Notes: a model not told the origin generated them from the sequence alone. A stretch of DNA of 64,000 bases from JAGOTP01 sp964567995 (GCA_964567995.1 CAZMOB010000003.1:62001-126000); one strand, 5' to 3'. Numbered from the stretch's first letter, positions 16,350 to 24,533 are shown. Translations and numbers: made by a program.

Positions 16350-17471
16350 TCACACTTGAAGCTCACCTAGTTTGGGCATCAATTGGTCAGCACCTTGAAA
16401 CATAACCGAGATCATGACCTTATCACGCTCCAATAGCGCAACTGCATCTCTCAAGGCGTCCTTTCCTAAATGGGAGTAACGCATCGTGACTTGAATGTCG
16501 GAGTGTCCAAGAAGTTTCTGGACAGAGAGCAATGACGCCCCGCGTTCAACCAATCGGCTAGCGAACGTGTGCCTCAGATCATGCCAGGTTGTATGTTCGA
16601 TCCCTGCGGATCTTGAAAGGCTCGTGATGAGTTTCCAAGCGAAATCGTAGCTCATCATTCGTCCGTCTCTATGAAAGACGAGCTCACCTTGTCGCGGGAG
16701 ATCCGAGAGAGCCTCCATGAGCTCACGAGTAAGAGGTACGTGGCGAATACGGTTACTCTTAGGCTGGGCTACATGACCGCTAACAGCCGAACGGCACACG
16801 GTGATATAGCCCCTAGGCAAGTCGACATCCACCCATCTCAATGCAGCAAGCTCGCAGAAACGTAATCCCGCTCTAAGGCCTGTAAGAATCATTGTTCGGA
16901 TGACCCCAGCAGGTGCGACCGCCAAGAGCCTTTCGCAATCATCGACGTTCAAGAAGCGAAAAACTGGTTCAGCGCAACGAAGTATGGGAATCCTAGGAAC
17001 CTCAGTCTTGAGGACTTTCCATTCCTTGGCACAGGTAAGACAACGATGAAGGACCGCGAGTTGGTTATTGATGGTCTTGGCAGCGAGGCCCGCCTGACGA
17101 CGGTTCCCCTTGAACCGTTCGATCTCTTCCTGGCCGATGTCGCACAGGCGAAGCTTCCCAAACTCAGGAAGTAGGTACCTCGCGACGATACGCCGCTTTT
17201 GTTGTTGTTCTGTCGGGCGGTTGTTCACGAAGACGTAGCCGTTAAACCAGCGAGGAACAAACTCCTCAAATGTCGGACAGGGATGTCGATGAGCGGGAAT
17301 ATTCGCACGAAGAGCAGCCGTGATTGAACCGTGCAGAGAAGACTCTTTCTTAAGAAACATTTCGTACGCGAGGGCACCTTCTTCAGAATTGAGAGGGCCA
17401 CGCTTGCGACAACGCTCTCCTCCAAAATAAAAATCTACCATCCATGAGTTTCCGATCAATCTTACAGGCAT
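16350..17471 (-). CDS. Tyrosine recombinase / phage-type integrase (373 aa)
   Basis: Site-specific recombinase of the element. An N-terminal arm-type beta domain (SWMVDFYFGGERCRKRG, 9-25) and SAM-like core-binding domain (about 67-155) precede the catalytic domain. The full catalytic set is visible: R204 (AGLRFCELAAL), K238, H297 and R300 (WHDLRH), H323 (GHSD) and nucleophile Y332 (MRYSHL). The start MPVRLIGNSW is chosen because upstream in-frame sequence has no domain content. Transcribed toward the tRNA, as usual for tRNA-inserted elements. Appears functional. Confidence 0.93.
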   Translation of the reverse strand: MPVRLIGNSWMVDFYFGGERCRKRGPLNSEEGALAYEMFLKKESSLHGSITAALRANIPAHRHPCPTFEEFVPRWFNGYVFVNNRPTEQQQKRRIVARYLLPEFGKLRLCDIGQEEIERFKGNRRQAGLAAKTINNQLAVLHRCLTCAKEWKVLKTEVPRIPILRCAEPVFRFLNVDDCERLLAVAPAGVIRTMILTGLRAGLRFCELAALRWVDVDLPRGYITVCRSAVSGHVAQPKSNRIRHVPLTRELMEALSDLPRQGELVFHRDGRMMSYDFAWKLITSLSRSAGIEHTTWHDLRHTFASRLVERGASLLSVQKLLGHSDIQVTMRYSHLGKDALRDAVALLERDKVMISVMFQGADQLMPKLGELQV

Positions 17472-17594
17472 AGTTAAGCTAAGAATAAGTCGGGTGAATC
17501 TATCAAAACCGTGATGGAGCAAGGAACTAGAATGCAGATCTTTGCCAGGATTCAGACACGAAGTTCGATAGTCCACAGCATGAAGAGGTACAAA

Positions 17595-17705
17595 TGCTAT
17601 AATTGACTCCTCCGGCTCTTTTGGTTAAATACAAAACCTCGCCCCTAGTTTGGAGACGCAGGGCGAGGCAATGGGAGACCCTAACGGGTCTTCTTCGTTT
17701 TTACG
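17595..17705 (+). ncRNA. Candidate small RNA of the integrative element (about 95 nt)
   Basis: A perfect extended -10, TG-C-TATAAT (17595-17603), has no gene downstream on the plus strand. About 70 nt later comes an intrinsic terminator, AGACCC-taac-GGGTCT followed by TCTTCGTTTTT (about 17677-17704). Between them a stem CCTCGCCC/GGGCGAGG (17637-17644/17661-17668) forms. The product would be roughly 17610-17705 and antisense to the last codons of the 41-aa gene at 17681. No -35 is evident, which an extended -10 can tolerate. No known RNA family recognised. Confidence 0.4.
17630..17668 (-). terminator. Terminator of the 41-aa gene
   Basis: CCTCGCCC (17637-17644) and GGGCGAGG (17661-17668) with a minus-strand exit TTTTGTATTT. 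It lies 12 nt after the stop codon of the minus-strand gene. The same stem would sit inside the plus-strand RNA candidate. Confidence 0.65.
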
Positions 17706-17806
17706 ATCGTTTCGACGGTGGTCGTGGTTGGGCGCCGTTGGGCGTCTTTCACACGGATGAACTCACCAGTCTTGGAGTCGCGACCGACTTTAAATTTGGT
17801 TCCCAT
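17681..17806 (-). CDS. Small basic protein with G-R-D...T-T-V-E-T-I pattern (41 aa)
   Basis: Minus-strand frame starting MGTKFKVGRDSKTGEF and ending VETIVKTKKTR. The pattern (K)VGRDxKTGEFIxVKxAxRRPxTTTVETI matches a widespread family of 40-60 residue proteins of unknown function found in proteobacterial chromosomes and mobile elements; this is recalled, not searched. Basic and soluble, no Cys. A stop codon just upstream on the same frame fixes the ATG. It is element cargo between the integrase and the right end, with its own hairpin terminator. Confidence 0.75.
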   Translation of the reverse strand: MGTKFKVGRDSKTGEFIRVKDAQRRPTTTTVETIVKTKKTR

Positions 17807-17831
17807 GGGAGGGTGTACCTTTCTACATTTA

Positions 17832-18089
17832 CTACGCCTCAGACTGCGGCGGGGAGGCTTCCGACCTCCTTCTGACCCTCACGACAAGGAAAGGGACAAA
17901 AGGAAAAAAGAAAACTTCCGCGGTAAAGGCCAGCACTCCAAGGAAGCACTTTAACATGCTCCCCCGAATTGCACCTCGGAGGATATCGCTATCCTCGAAG
18001 TGCCGACCTCTAAAGCGGAAGAATGCTACGGCAAGCTGCTGGCCATCCCTGGGTGCACAGAGATTTTGTAGATTGTTCGTCTCCAACAC
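17832..18089 (-). CDS. Possible small membrane protein of the element (85 aa)
   Basis: Uncertain. GTG start at 18089. Residues about 45-70 are strongly hydrophobic (MLKCFLGVLAFTAEVFFFPF), followed by VRVRRR, a plausible one-pass membrane protein with a cytoplasmic C-terminus. It would be cotranscribed with the 41-aa gene, 25 nt downstream. Nothing in it is recognised, and the frame could be chance. The rest of 18090-18531 shows only a CGTCTcgaaAGACG hairpin near 18240 and a tandem ATAATATGTT repeat near 18360-18383. Confidence 0.35.
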   Translation of the reverse strand: MLETNNLQNLCAPRDGQQLAVAFFRFRGRHFEDSDILRGAIRGSMLKCFLGVLAFTAEVFFFPFVPFLVVRVRRRSEASPPQSEA

Positions 18090-18531
18090 TTCCAGGATAA
18101 CACGCGTACCGTCTTACAGAGAAGCGAGCTATGTGGATAATGTGGCGGAATCTTTATTCCTATCTCACGTCTCAGTTTGAACTGGAATGAAATAGATTAG
18201 CAATCTCGGCTCGGTAACGCCCAAGGAACGCAAACAACCGTCTCGAAAGACGGGTGTTGCGACTGTTGTCAGCTGACCGCAGAATGCCCAGGAAGAGTGA
18301 ATAATAAGGCTCTCAAGGAATCTGGTGGTCAAAGATTACGTTTGGATTATACCCGAAGGAATAATATGTTATAATAATATGTTGCCCGGCTTTCTGCCCA
18401 AAAAGCTGCCCATAGACTAGAGAATTAGAGAGGAAACCGCATGACGCGAGGAACTCGTGTCATGGTCAGATATTCGCTTGGTATAGCCAAGAATTGGCTG
18501 TGTTGAGCGGGTTTCTGACGGTCCCGTTGAG

Positions 18532-18560
18532 GGGTTCAAGTCCCTCCTCGCCCACCAACA
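18532..18560 (+). repeat. Right attachment repeat
   Basis: Second copy of the 29-bp tRNA-Leu 3'-end sequence, without an upstream tRNA body. A short dyad (ACGG/CCGT) in the preceding bases resembles a variable arm. Confidence 0.92.
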
Positions 18561-18592
18561 AAATACACTCCGAAACAGAGTGTATTTTGTTT
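18560..18592 (+). terminator. Displaced original tRNA-Leu terminator
   Basis: AAAATACACTC (18560-18570) pairs with GAGTGTATTTT (18578-18588), then GTTTTC. It lies exactly where the tRNA-Leu terminator would be if the element were removed. Confidence 0.8.
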
Positions 18593-18652
18593 TCTCCTCT
18601 ATTGCCTCGCGTTCATCTACCCGTGAATGCATGCTTTGAACGCCAGCTCATG

Positions 18653-19306
18653 CTACGAGCCTTCTGCTTTTTCAATCGAACTTTGTTCTTTTTTTGAAAG
18701 AAGTCGAATCAGGATCCAAGTTCCTAGAGAGATGCCCGGCAGAATGGTAGAGACCCCTCTGAAGAAGATGTGAGCCGACTGATTCCAACCCACGCCCTGC
18801 CGTGAAAGTGCCGATGGCTGATACACATTCGTTATCTGACAGCCTAAGATTTCCCCAGGTGTGACTCCTTTTTCAGCAGCCGAAATAGACGTGCAACGAA
18901 TAAGTTGGGTGGCCTGAAAAAAAGCGAGCCCTGCAACTATTGCAAAACCAACAAGGGTCAGCAGGTTAAGCCCTACCTTCTTATCAATTCGTGAATAGTA
19001 GTAACCCCAGTACAAACCCAACAACGGCATTAAAATCAAAGGGAAGATTATTGCCCATCCGATCAGAAGATTTGAACGAATAACAATGAATCCAGCGAAA
19101 TACACGAGTATACATGCCAGGCTGATAAAAATGGGCCAGAGCGGATAGAGTAAATCTGAAAGTGGTCGACCACGAAGATGAATAATGATCATCGCGATAA
19201 GGACAAGCGGAGCAGCGATGTAGGACCACGGAAACAAGAATAGGAGCACTACATACAGAGCGCTAAGTGCAAGCGATATCTGAGCGGCGGAGAAAGAGTT
19301 ATTCAT
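18653..19306 (-). CDS. Hypothetical membrane protein (217 aa)
   Basis: No family recognised. Six or so hydrophobic helices: residues about 9-27, 29-44, 52-75 (LWPIFISLACILVYFAGFIV), 80-102, 113-130, and 185-205. A soluble loop of about 50 residues between the last two contains two Cys (QLIRCTSIS, GEILGCQITNVYQP) and is probably external. A basic/Lys-rich tail ends the chain. It lies just outside the integrative element on the right. Confidence 0.75.
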   Translation of the reverse strand: MNNSFSAAQISLALSALYVVLLFLFPWSYIAAPLVLIAMIIIHLRGRPLSDLLYPLWPIFISLACILVYFAGFIVIRSNLLIGWAIIFPLILMPLLGLYWGYYYSRIDKKVGLNLLTLVGFAIVAGLAFFQATQLIRCTSISAAEKGVTPGEILGCQITNVYQPSALSRQGVGWNQSAHIFFRGVSTILPGISLGTWILIRLLSKKEQSSIEKAEGS

Positions 19307-19332
19307 GGACTCAAGAACGATCTGTAGAGAAC

Positions 19333-19378
19333 CCTATTACAAAAAACACCCAATGATTAGGATGTTTTTCGTAATAGG
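19333..19378. terminator. Hairpin between the membrane protein and nitroreductase genes
   Basis: CCTATTAC (19333-19340) pairs with GTAATAGG (19371-19378), with an inner AAAAACA/TGTTTTT continuation. A/T runs on both sides permit use on either strand; it ends the nitroreductase transcript (minus). Confidence 0.75.
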
Positions 19379-19380
19379 TT

Positions 19381-19983
19381 TTAGTTTTTATACTCCACAA
19401 TATCTTCCATGGGCACGCGTACCTTTGGATGCCCCCCTTCTGCGGCATATCCGATGGGTAGCAACGCGCACGCTACCTTATCTTTGAATCCCAAAATCTC
19501 TCCAAACTTTTCCGAACTAAACCCCTCCATCGGACAGCTATCGATCCCCTTCTCCGCAGCAGCCAAGATCATCGCTTGTAACGCCAGATAGACTTGAGGT
19601 TTCAACCACCCAAGAATCGCTTCCGGCGTCTTTGGGACCCAGCCTTCTACCATCTTACGATAGCTTGCCGCAGATTCAGCACCGGCTTTTTCTGTGATGA
19701 GAGCGACTGTTCGATTGATCCGAATACTTGGATCGATCACACAGGACAACACCAAGAGATGGCTGGCGTCCGTAATTTGCGCCTGACCATACCCAGCTTC
19801 ACGGAGCTTTCCGCGCAGCTCAGCGTTCGTTACAACCGTCACAAACCAAGGCTGGGTGTTGGCGCTCGAACAGGACAGACGTGCTGCTTCCAGAATATAG
19901 GCTAGATCGTCGTTGGAGACCTTCTTGGTCGGGTCGAATTTCTTTGTTGCAAAGCGTTTGAGCAAGAGTTCGTGGATGGTCAT
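19381..19983 (-). CDS. Nitroreductase family FMN-dependent oxidoreductase (200 aa)
   Basis: NAD(P)H-dependent flavoprotein of the NfsB/NOX type, substrate unknown. N-terminal FMN-phosphate contact MTIHELLLKRFATKKFDP (1-18) followed by ILEAARLSCSSANTQPW (31-47, the conserved S-x-x-N-x-Q-P-W), C-terminal LGFKDKVACALLPIGYA with the L-P-I-G-Y-x signature. The length of 200 fits the family. Monocistronic, preceded by no clear ribosome site. Confidence 0.93.
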   Translation of the reverse strand: MTIHELLLKRFATKKFDPTKKVSNDDLAYILEAARLSCSSANTQPWFVTVVTNAELRGKLREAGYGQAQITDASHLLVLSCVIDPSIRINRTVALITEKAGAESAASYRKMVEGWVPKTPEAILGWLKPQVYLALQAMILAAAEKGIDSCPMEGFSSEKFGEILGFKDKVACALLPIGYAAEGGHPKVRVPMEDIVEYKN

Positions 19984-20077
19984 AGAGCTTCAACATACCA
20001 CTTGCGACATAACCTGGCTATTAACTAGATAATAAGACTTTATTTGCTAAATACAGCCAAATTTGTGAAATGTTCGC

Positions 20078-20106
20078 TTGACGCTTTCTCTGAACACTGC
20101 TATGGT
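20078..20106 (+). promoter_or_regulatory. Promoter of the RNase J gene
   Basis: TTGACG (20078-20083), 17-nt spacer, TATGGT (20101-20106). Start near 20113 gives an unusually long leader of about 180 nt for this window, with a T-rich tract before the ATG. No gene is seen in 19984-20292. Confidence 0.75.
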
Positions 20107-20292
20107 TCACAACGTTGTTCGACGGTTCTCAGAGCGCACTCGTCTGCGGGAGCTCTCTGAAAGTCGTCGCAAAAACCAAGCCAAGCAGGCTTTTAGCCGA
20201 TCTGGAACAGGTTCTGACCCGGCCGCTCCGACCTCGTTATTTTTTCTGTCTTCTTTTGATTTCTGACTCTAGATATTTCAAATCTTCACAAT

Positions 20293-22452
20293 ATGAACCC
20301 TCCTATTCCTCCTCAAGTTCCATCCTCAGGCTCCGGTTCCGGGTTTTCCCCGTTCCGACCAGGGATCAACCGTCCAGGAGCGGGATCGCCACGCCCCATG
20401 CGTTCGCGTTTCCCAAAACCAGCGCCTTTCTTGCGCTCGAATTCCCCACAATCGTATCCACAACCCGCGAACAATACGCCTCGTATCGTTCCACCAACCA
20501 TTCCAGCCTCCGCTCCAGCGACCGGTGTGTCGTTTGATCGTGCGCCCGGTGCTCCGTACGTTCCAGGACCTCGTCCTCCTCAAGGACAAGGCGCTCCTCA
20601 CGGCGGACCTCGTCCAGCCGGACAGGGTGGCTCACGCCCCGGCGGTCCAGGCCGCGGCCGTCCCCCTCGTGGCGGCAAGCGCGGCGGTCCTCCAGGTGGG
20701 GATCTGCCAAACGTGCGGATGAACACCTTCAAGAACAAACCAACCCATAAAACTGGCAGCGACGAAGATACGCTGAGCACCACGGGCGAACAGCGTCTCA
20801 AGGTTGTTGTGCTTGGCGGTAACGAAGAAATCGGCCGCAACATGTCGATGATTGAATACGGCAACGACATCATCTTGATCGACATGGGACTCCAATTTCC
20901 GGACGAAGACATGCCCGGTGTCGACTATATTATTCCCAATGTTTCTTACTTGAAGGGCAAGGAAAAAAATATCCGTGGCGTCATCATCACCCACGCCCAC
21001 ATGGACCACATCGGTGGGATCCCTCACATCATGCCACAGATTGGCAATCCGCCGATTTTCAGCTCTGATTTGACCTGCGCGATTATCAAAAAGCGTCAGG
21101 AAGATTTCCGTCAGTGTCCTCCACTCAATTTACATGCCGTCAAATATGACGATGTGATCCAGCTTGGTGTCTTCAAAGTCGAGTTCATGGGTGTTGCCCA
21201 CTCGGTTCCGACTTCGATGGGTATTATCATTAATACTCCCTGCGGTATCATCGTCCACACCGGTGACTTCAAACTTGAAATGGGCGAAAAGGCTGGCTCC
21301 GTTCAGGAAACAGAAAAAATGCGTCAGCTCGGTGAACGTGGCGTCCTCGGACTCATGATCGACTCGACCAACGCGACGCAAAGTGGACGTCAGCTGACTG
21401 AAATCGACATTCAACACAACTTGGATGAGATCATTCAGAATGCCAAAGGCAAGGTCATTATCAGCACGTTTGCGTCCATGATCGGCCGCATTCAACAGAT
21501 TGTGTACGCCTGTGAACGCATGGGTCGTAAGGTTGCGATTCTTGGTTTCTCGATGAGTTCGAACATGACGATCGCTCAACAGCTCGGCTACTTCGTTGCT
21601 CAAAAAGGCACATTAATCGAACCACGTGATATTCATAAGTATCCACGTGAGAAGGTGGCTATCATCTGTACTGGTGCGCAAGCCCAGGAAGGCTCAGCAC
21701 TTATCCGTATCGCAAACCACGAGCATCCAATTGTGACGCTCGAACCAGGCGACAGCATCGTCTTCTCGTCTTCCGTCATTCCAGGCAACGAACGTACCGT
21801 TCAGCGCTTGAAGGATACGCTGTACCGTGAAGGTGCTAACGTCGTGCACTACGCCATGATGGATGTGCACGCCGGTGGTCACGCCCGTCAGGAAGATTTG
21901 ATCGAGGTACACCAGATGATCAAGCCAAAATACCTCATCCCCATCGAAGCCAACTATTCGATGTTGTGTGAACACGCTAATGCCGCCGTCCGCGGAGGCT
22001 TCAAGCGTGAGAACATCCTGATCGCCGACAACGGCCAGGTCATGGAATTCGATCAGAGCGGTACCGGCATGTTGACCAACAAGAAACTCCCAACCGACTA
22101 CGTGTTCGTGGATGGTCTCGGCGTTGGAAACACCAACGAGATCGTGCTGCGTGATCGTAAACAATTGGCCCAAGATGGCGTTGTCCTGGTTGTAGCCGTG
22201 ATTGATTCTCGTACCGGCGCCCCACAGGCACTTCCAGACATCATCTCGCGTGGCTTCGTCTACATGAAGGAACACCAAGAACTGATTACCCACGCCCGCA
22301 ACAAGGTTGCTTCGATCTTGCGTGACATGGATCCACGTTCTCGGACTCAAACCAACTACTTGAAAGATAAATTGCGCGATGACCTCGGCCAATTCTTGTT
22401 TGTAAAAACGGAACAGCGACCGATGATTATCCCGGTGATTATTGAAGTGTAG
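20293..22452 (+). CDS. rnj: Ribonuclease J with long Pro/Gly/Arg-rich N-terminal extension (719 aa)
   Basis: Metallo-beta-lactamase/beta-CASP 5'-3' exo- and endoribonuclease for mRNA decay and rRNA maturation. The core starts near residue 168 (LKVVVLGGNEEIGRNM). Zinc-site motif HAHMDH spans 234-239, with further ligands in VHTGDFKLE and the HAGGHA motif. The final domain ends EQRPMIIPVIIEV. The first 165 residues are low complexity, with proline-rich then RGG-like repeats (GRGRPPRGGKRGG), likely disordered and RNA-binding; typical RNase J has none. The transcript has a long leader, which in other species is used for autoregulation (inference). Confidence 0.95.
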   Translation: MNPPIPPQVPSSGSGSGFSPFRPGINRPGAGSPRPMRSRFPKPAPFLRSNSPQSYPQPANNTPRIVPPTIPASAPATGVSFDRAPGAPYVPGPRPPQGQGAPHGGPRPAGQGGSRPGGPGRGRPPRGGKRGGPPGGDLPNVRMNTFKNKPTHKTGSDEDTLSTTGEQRLKVVVLGGNEEIGRNMSMIEYGNDIILIDMGLQFPDEDMPGVDYIIPNVSYLKGKEKNIRGVIITHAHMDHIGGIPHIMPQIGNPPIFSSDLTCAIIKKRQEDFRQCPPLNLHAVKYDDVIQLGVFKVEFMGVAHSVPTSMGIIINTPCGIIVHTGDFKLEMGEKAGSVQETEKMRQLGERGVLGLMIDSTNATQSGRQLTEIDIQHNLDEIIQNAKGKVIISTFASMIGRIQQIVYACERMGRKVAILGFSMSSNMTIAQQLGYFVAQKGTLIEPRDIHKYPREKVAIICTGAQAQEGSALIRIANHEHPIVTLEPGDSIVFSSSVIPGNERTVQRLKDTLYREGANVVHYAMMDVHAGGHARQEDLIEVHQMIKPKYLIPIEANYSMLCEHANAAVRGGFKRENILIADNGQVMEFDQSGTGMLTNKKLPTDYVFVDGLGVGNTNEIVLRDRKQLAQDGVVLVVAVIDSRTGAPQALPDIISRGFVYMKEHQELITHARNKVASILRDMDPRSRTQTNYLKDKLRDDLGQFLFVKTEQRPMIIPVIIEV

Positions 22453-22470
22453 GTAAAAGAAGCCGCTTAG

Positions 22471-22505
22471 AAACAGCCTACTCTTACGGAGTAGGCTGTT
22501 TGCTT
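22471..22505 (+). terminator. Terminator of the RNase J gene
   Basis: AAACAGCCTACTC (22471-22483) pairs perfectly with GAGTAGGCTGTTT (22489-22501); a T-rich exit follows. Confidence 0.9.
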
Positions 22506-22540
22506 GTCATCTTACGTTAGATGCGTTTTACTTCTTATCT

Positions 22541-23080
22541 ATGCCTCATCTCCAAGAACAATCCCACGTTCCACAAGCAATCTTTAAAACGCGTGTTCGA
22601 GATGCATCAATTGAGGGTCCAAACCCCTTCCGCTGGCAGGATGTCAGAACCGATGACGTTTTCGCTGGAAAGAAAATCGTGGTCTTCTCCTTGCCAGGCG
22701 CTTTTACCCCAACCTGTTCTTCGACACATGTTCCAGGCTATGAGACTGCCTACGAAGATCTCAAAGCCGCCGGTGTTGATGAAATCTATTGCGTCAGCGT
22801 GAACGATGCCTTTGTCATGTTCCAATGGGCCAAGCACTTGAACGTCGAGAAGGTAAAAATGCTTCCAGATGGAAACGGTGAATTCACCAAGGGCATGGGG
22901 ATGTTGGTCAAGAAGAACAACCTTGGCTTTGGGGAACGTTCCTGGCGTTACAGTATGTACGTCGTCGATGGCGTAATCCAGAAACTGTTTGTTGAACCGG
23001 GCTTTACGGATGATTGTCCGACGGACCCATTTGAAGTGAGCGATGCGCAGACGATGCTAAAGTACCTACAAGAGAAATAG
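22541..23080 (+). CDS. Prx5-like peroxiredoxin (179 aa)
   Basis: Thiol peroxidase that reduces H2O2 and organic hydroperoxides. The peroxidatic motif PGAFTPTCSSTHVPGYE has Cys at residue 59. C-terminal RYSMYVVDGVIQKLFVEP is the AhpE/Prx5-type beta strand. Cys79-region DEIYCVSVNDAFVM contains a second Cys in the usual Prx5 position, and a third lies in TDDCPTDPF, so either 1-Cys or atypical 2-Cys chemistry is possible. Cytoplasmic, no signal. A perfect hairpin terminator follows. It starts 88 nt after RNase J and likely has its own promoter. Confidence 0.93.
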   Translation: MPHLQEQSHVPQAIFKTRVRDASIEGPNPFRWQDVRTDDVFAGKKIVVFSLPGAFTPTCSSTHVPGYETAYEDLKAAGVDEIYCVSVNDAFVMFQWAKHLNVEKVKMLPDGNGEFTKGMGMLVKKNNLGFGERSWRYSMYVVDGVIQKLFVEPGFTDDCPTDPFEVSDAQTMLKYLQEK

Positions 23081-23085
23081 AACAA

Positions 23086-23119
23086 CCAACCCCGGCCTAA
23101 GTGCCGGGGTTGGTGTTTT
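23086..23119 (+). terminator. Terminator of the peroxiredoxin gene
   Basis: CCAACCCCGGC (23086-23096) and GCCGGGGTTGG (23103-23113), then TGTTTTA. Confidence 0.92.
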
Positions 23120-23178
23120 AGAAGGTGATGTCGTTTTGGATTTGTGATAGTCTAGGTGTGTTATCCTCTTTTCTTTTT

Positions 23179-23331
23179 ATGCCAACGCCCCTTCCAGCCC
23201 CTGTACGAGAGTTAAAACAGGCAGTCAAAGACCTTGAAACAAGCGTGATTCGTTTGAAACGCGCGATCGCTAAAGACAAAGATGCGAAGGAGAGTCGGCG
23301 TATTCAGCGCAGGATTAAAAAATCAGCTTAA
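23179..23331 (+). CDS. Small coiled-coil protein (50 aa)
   Basis: Unknown function. MPTPLPAPVRELKQAVKDL begins a single charged amphipathic helix ending in a very basic tail (RRIQRRIKKSA). The start is placed at the ATG after a T-rich tract (CTTTTCTTTTT); an earlier in-frame ATG would include the probable promoter. It sits 14 nt before the 383-aa gene and is probably cotranscribed with it. Confidence 0.6.
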   Translation: MPTPLPAPVRELKQAVKDLETSVIRLKRAIAKDKDAKESRRIQRRIKKSA

Positions 23332-23345
23332 TTTGATCCTATTTT

Positions 23346-24497
23346 ATGGCACTTAAAAAACTTAGCGGAGAAGGAACGCGACCAATTAGTGGAGAGCAGA
23401 GAAAAGTCCGAACTGAGACAGCTCCGACACAGCCAGAGGCGCGCGAAGCAAGAGACGCCTATCTAAAAGAAGTGCATTCAACGATGCGCGAAGCAAGACA
23501 AACGATGGACGAAGGGGAAAAGCTTATGGCAGAAGCAGGTGAAGCTGAAACATTCGTCACCCACAGAAAACCTGAAGCACCATCAAACGAGATCAGCCGA
23601 GCTGTCGACGAGGTAAGAGCCGCTGTTCGAAAGGTTTGGCATCGATATCCTCGAGCTATCGCGCTACTTGGAGCGCTCGCCATAGGCGGAGCCGGTGTCG
23701 CGGTGGATGAATACGAATCACGTGGGCAGATGGGGCAAGAACAAGGAGAAACTCAAACCGAAGCAGTTGAGGCTGTAACACGGGATATTATGGCAATATT
23801 ACACACATCACCTCCGCAAGATCAGCAAGCGTTTGATGCGCTCATCGCTAAAAAAGTTCAGGAACGGATCGCACGCCATGGTCAAAGAACTGCCACTGGA
23901 CCTGGATCCGAAGTTACTACCTATGTCGCTGTAGTACGAAGCCATGTAGCAGATGAGGTTGTTAAAGCGGCAAAAACGGGGCAATTTGAATTCGCTCTCC
24001 GTACACAGCCTTTTGTAGAAAATTTTGTGACCCCAATGGAACTCTGCGCTCATGCTCATAACCCAGCTGCGGCCGTGAGAGAACTTCAATCAATCGTTCG
24101 TAGTACGAGCGATTCCAGAACACGAGACCGCCTCATCGCCGAAGCGTTGGATGATGTAGCCGATCTTGATGAAGGAATCGACGAAGATCCGTACCTGACG
24201 TTCGTTGAGGAAGTTACAACTCACATGCGACGAGTTGAAGCAGGATCGGCACAAGGACGAACCTCAATGCAAGTTCTTGGTGGACATTTGGAACGTGGCA
24301 TTCATGAACAAGAGAGAATGGCTGTGAACTGGGAATTGCGTGGTGAAGAAGAAGCAACCGATCACGCTCAAAACGTCGCATACGAACAAGAACGGATTCA
24401 AGAAGCCGAACGGATCTTAGGAACAGATCCGGTCACATCTAGAACAGAAGTACAGAGACGAGTGAGAACCGCCTGGAACGGACCGGACGGCGAATAG
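23346..24497 (+). CDS. Hypothetical membrane-anchored helical protein (383 aa)
   Basis: No family recognised. Residues 1-90 are charged helix (MREARQTMDEGEKLMAEAGE). One membrane segment at about 99-118 (RAIALLGALAIGGAGVAVDE) lies after a basic stretch, which predicts N-inside, C-outside. The external part (120-383) is almost all charged amphipathic helix with many Glu/Arg. No Cys-based or catalytic motif is seen, except one Cys in MELCAHAHNP. Patescibacteria genomes often hold such proteins. Ends at a strong terminator. Confidence 0.75.
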   Translation: MALKKLSGEGTRPISGEQRKVRTETAPTQPEAREARDAYLKEVHSTMREARQTMDEGEKLMAEAGEAETFVTHRKPEAPSNEISRAVDEVRAAVRKVWHRYPRAIALLGALAIGGAGVAVDEYESRGQMGQEQGETQTEAVEAVTRDIMAILHTSPPQDQQAFDALIAKKVQERIARHGQRTATGPGSEVTTYVAVVRSHVADEVVKAAKTGQFEFALRTQPFVENFVTPMELCAHAHNPAAAVRELQSIVRSTSDSRTRDRLIAEALDDVADLDEGIDEDPYLTFVEEVTTHMRRVEAGSAQGRTSMQVLGGHLERGIHEQERMAVNWELRGEEEATDHAQNVAYEQERIQEAERILGTDPVTSRTEVQRRVRTAWNGPDGE

Positions 24498-24499
24498 CA

Positions 24500-24533
24500 G
24501 AAAACCCCTTCGGCCAGAACCGAAGGGGTTTTC
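24500..24533 (+). terminator. Terminator after the 383-aa gene
   Basis: GAAAACCCCTTCGG (24500-24513) pairs with CCGAAGGGGTTTTC (24520-24533), a 14-bp perfect stem. Confidence 0.92.

Larger units (their letters stand above)
16234..18560 (+). mobile_element. 2.3-kb integrative element in tRNA-Leu(CAG)
   Basis: Bounded by 29-bp perfect direct repeats, one within the intact tRNA-Leu, one displaced. It carries a tyrosine recombinase next to the tRNA end, a 41-aa protein, a possible membrane ORF and a candidate small RNA. After integration the tRNA is complete and gains a new terminator (16264-16290), while what looks like the original tRNA terminator (18560-18592) now lies beyond the right repeat. 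No replication, conjugation or phage structural gene is visible, so the element is either minimal or a deletion remnant. Confidence 0.88.

Noticed and set aside
17832..18089. Resemblance of RGRHFEDSDILRGAIRG to the N-terminus of IS6-type transposases
   Set aside because: Too short and not followed by any DDE domain; no terminal inverted repeats seen. Kept only as a doubtful membrane ORF.
18417..18632. Minus-strand frame with WARRDLNPS
   Set aside because: Typical false protein from a tRNA 3' end, here the right attachment repeat.
21694..22392. 232-codon minus-strand frame opposite RNase J
   Set aside because: Mirror of conserved RNase J codons; no signal or family features.
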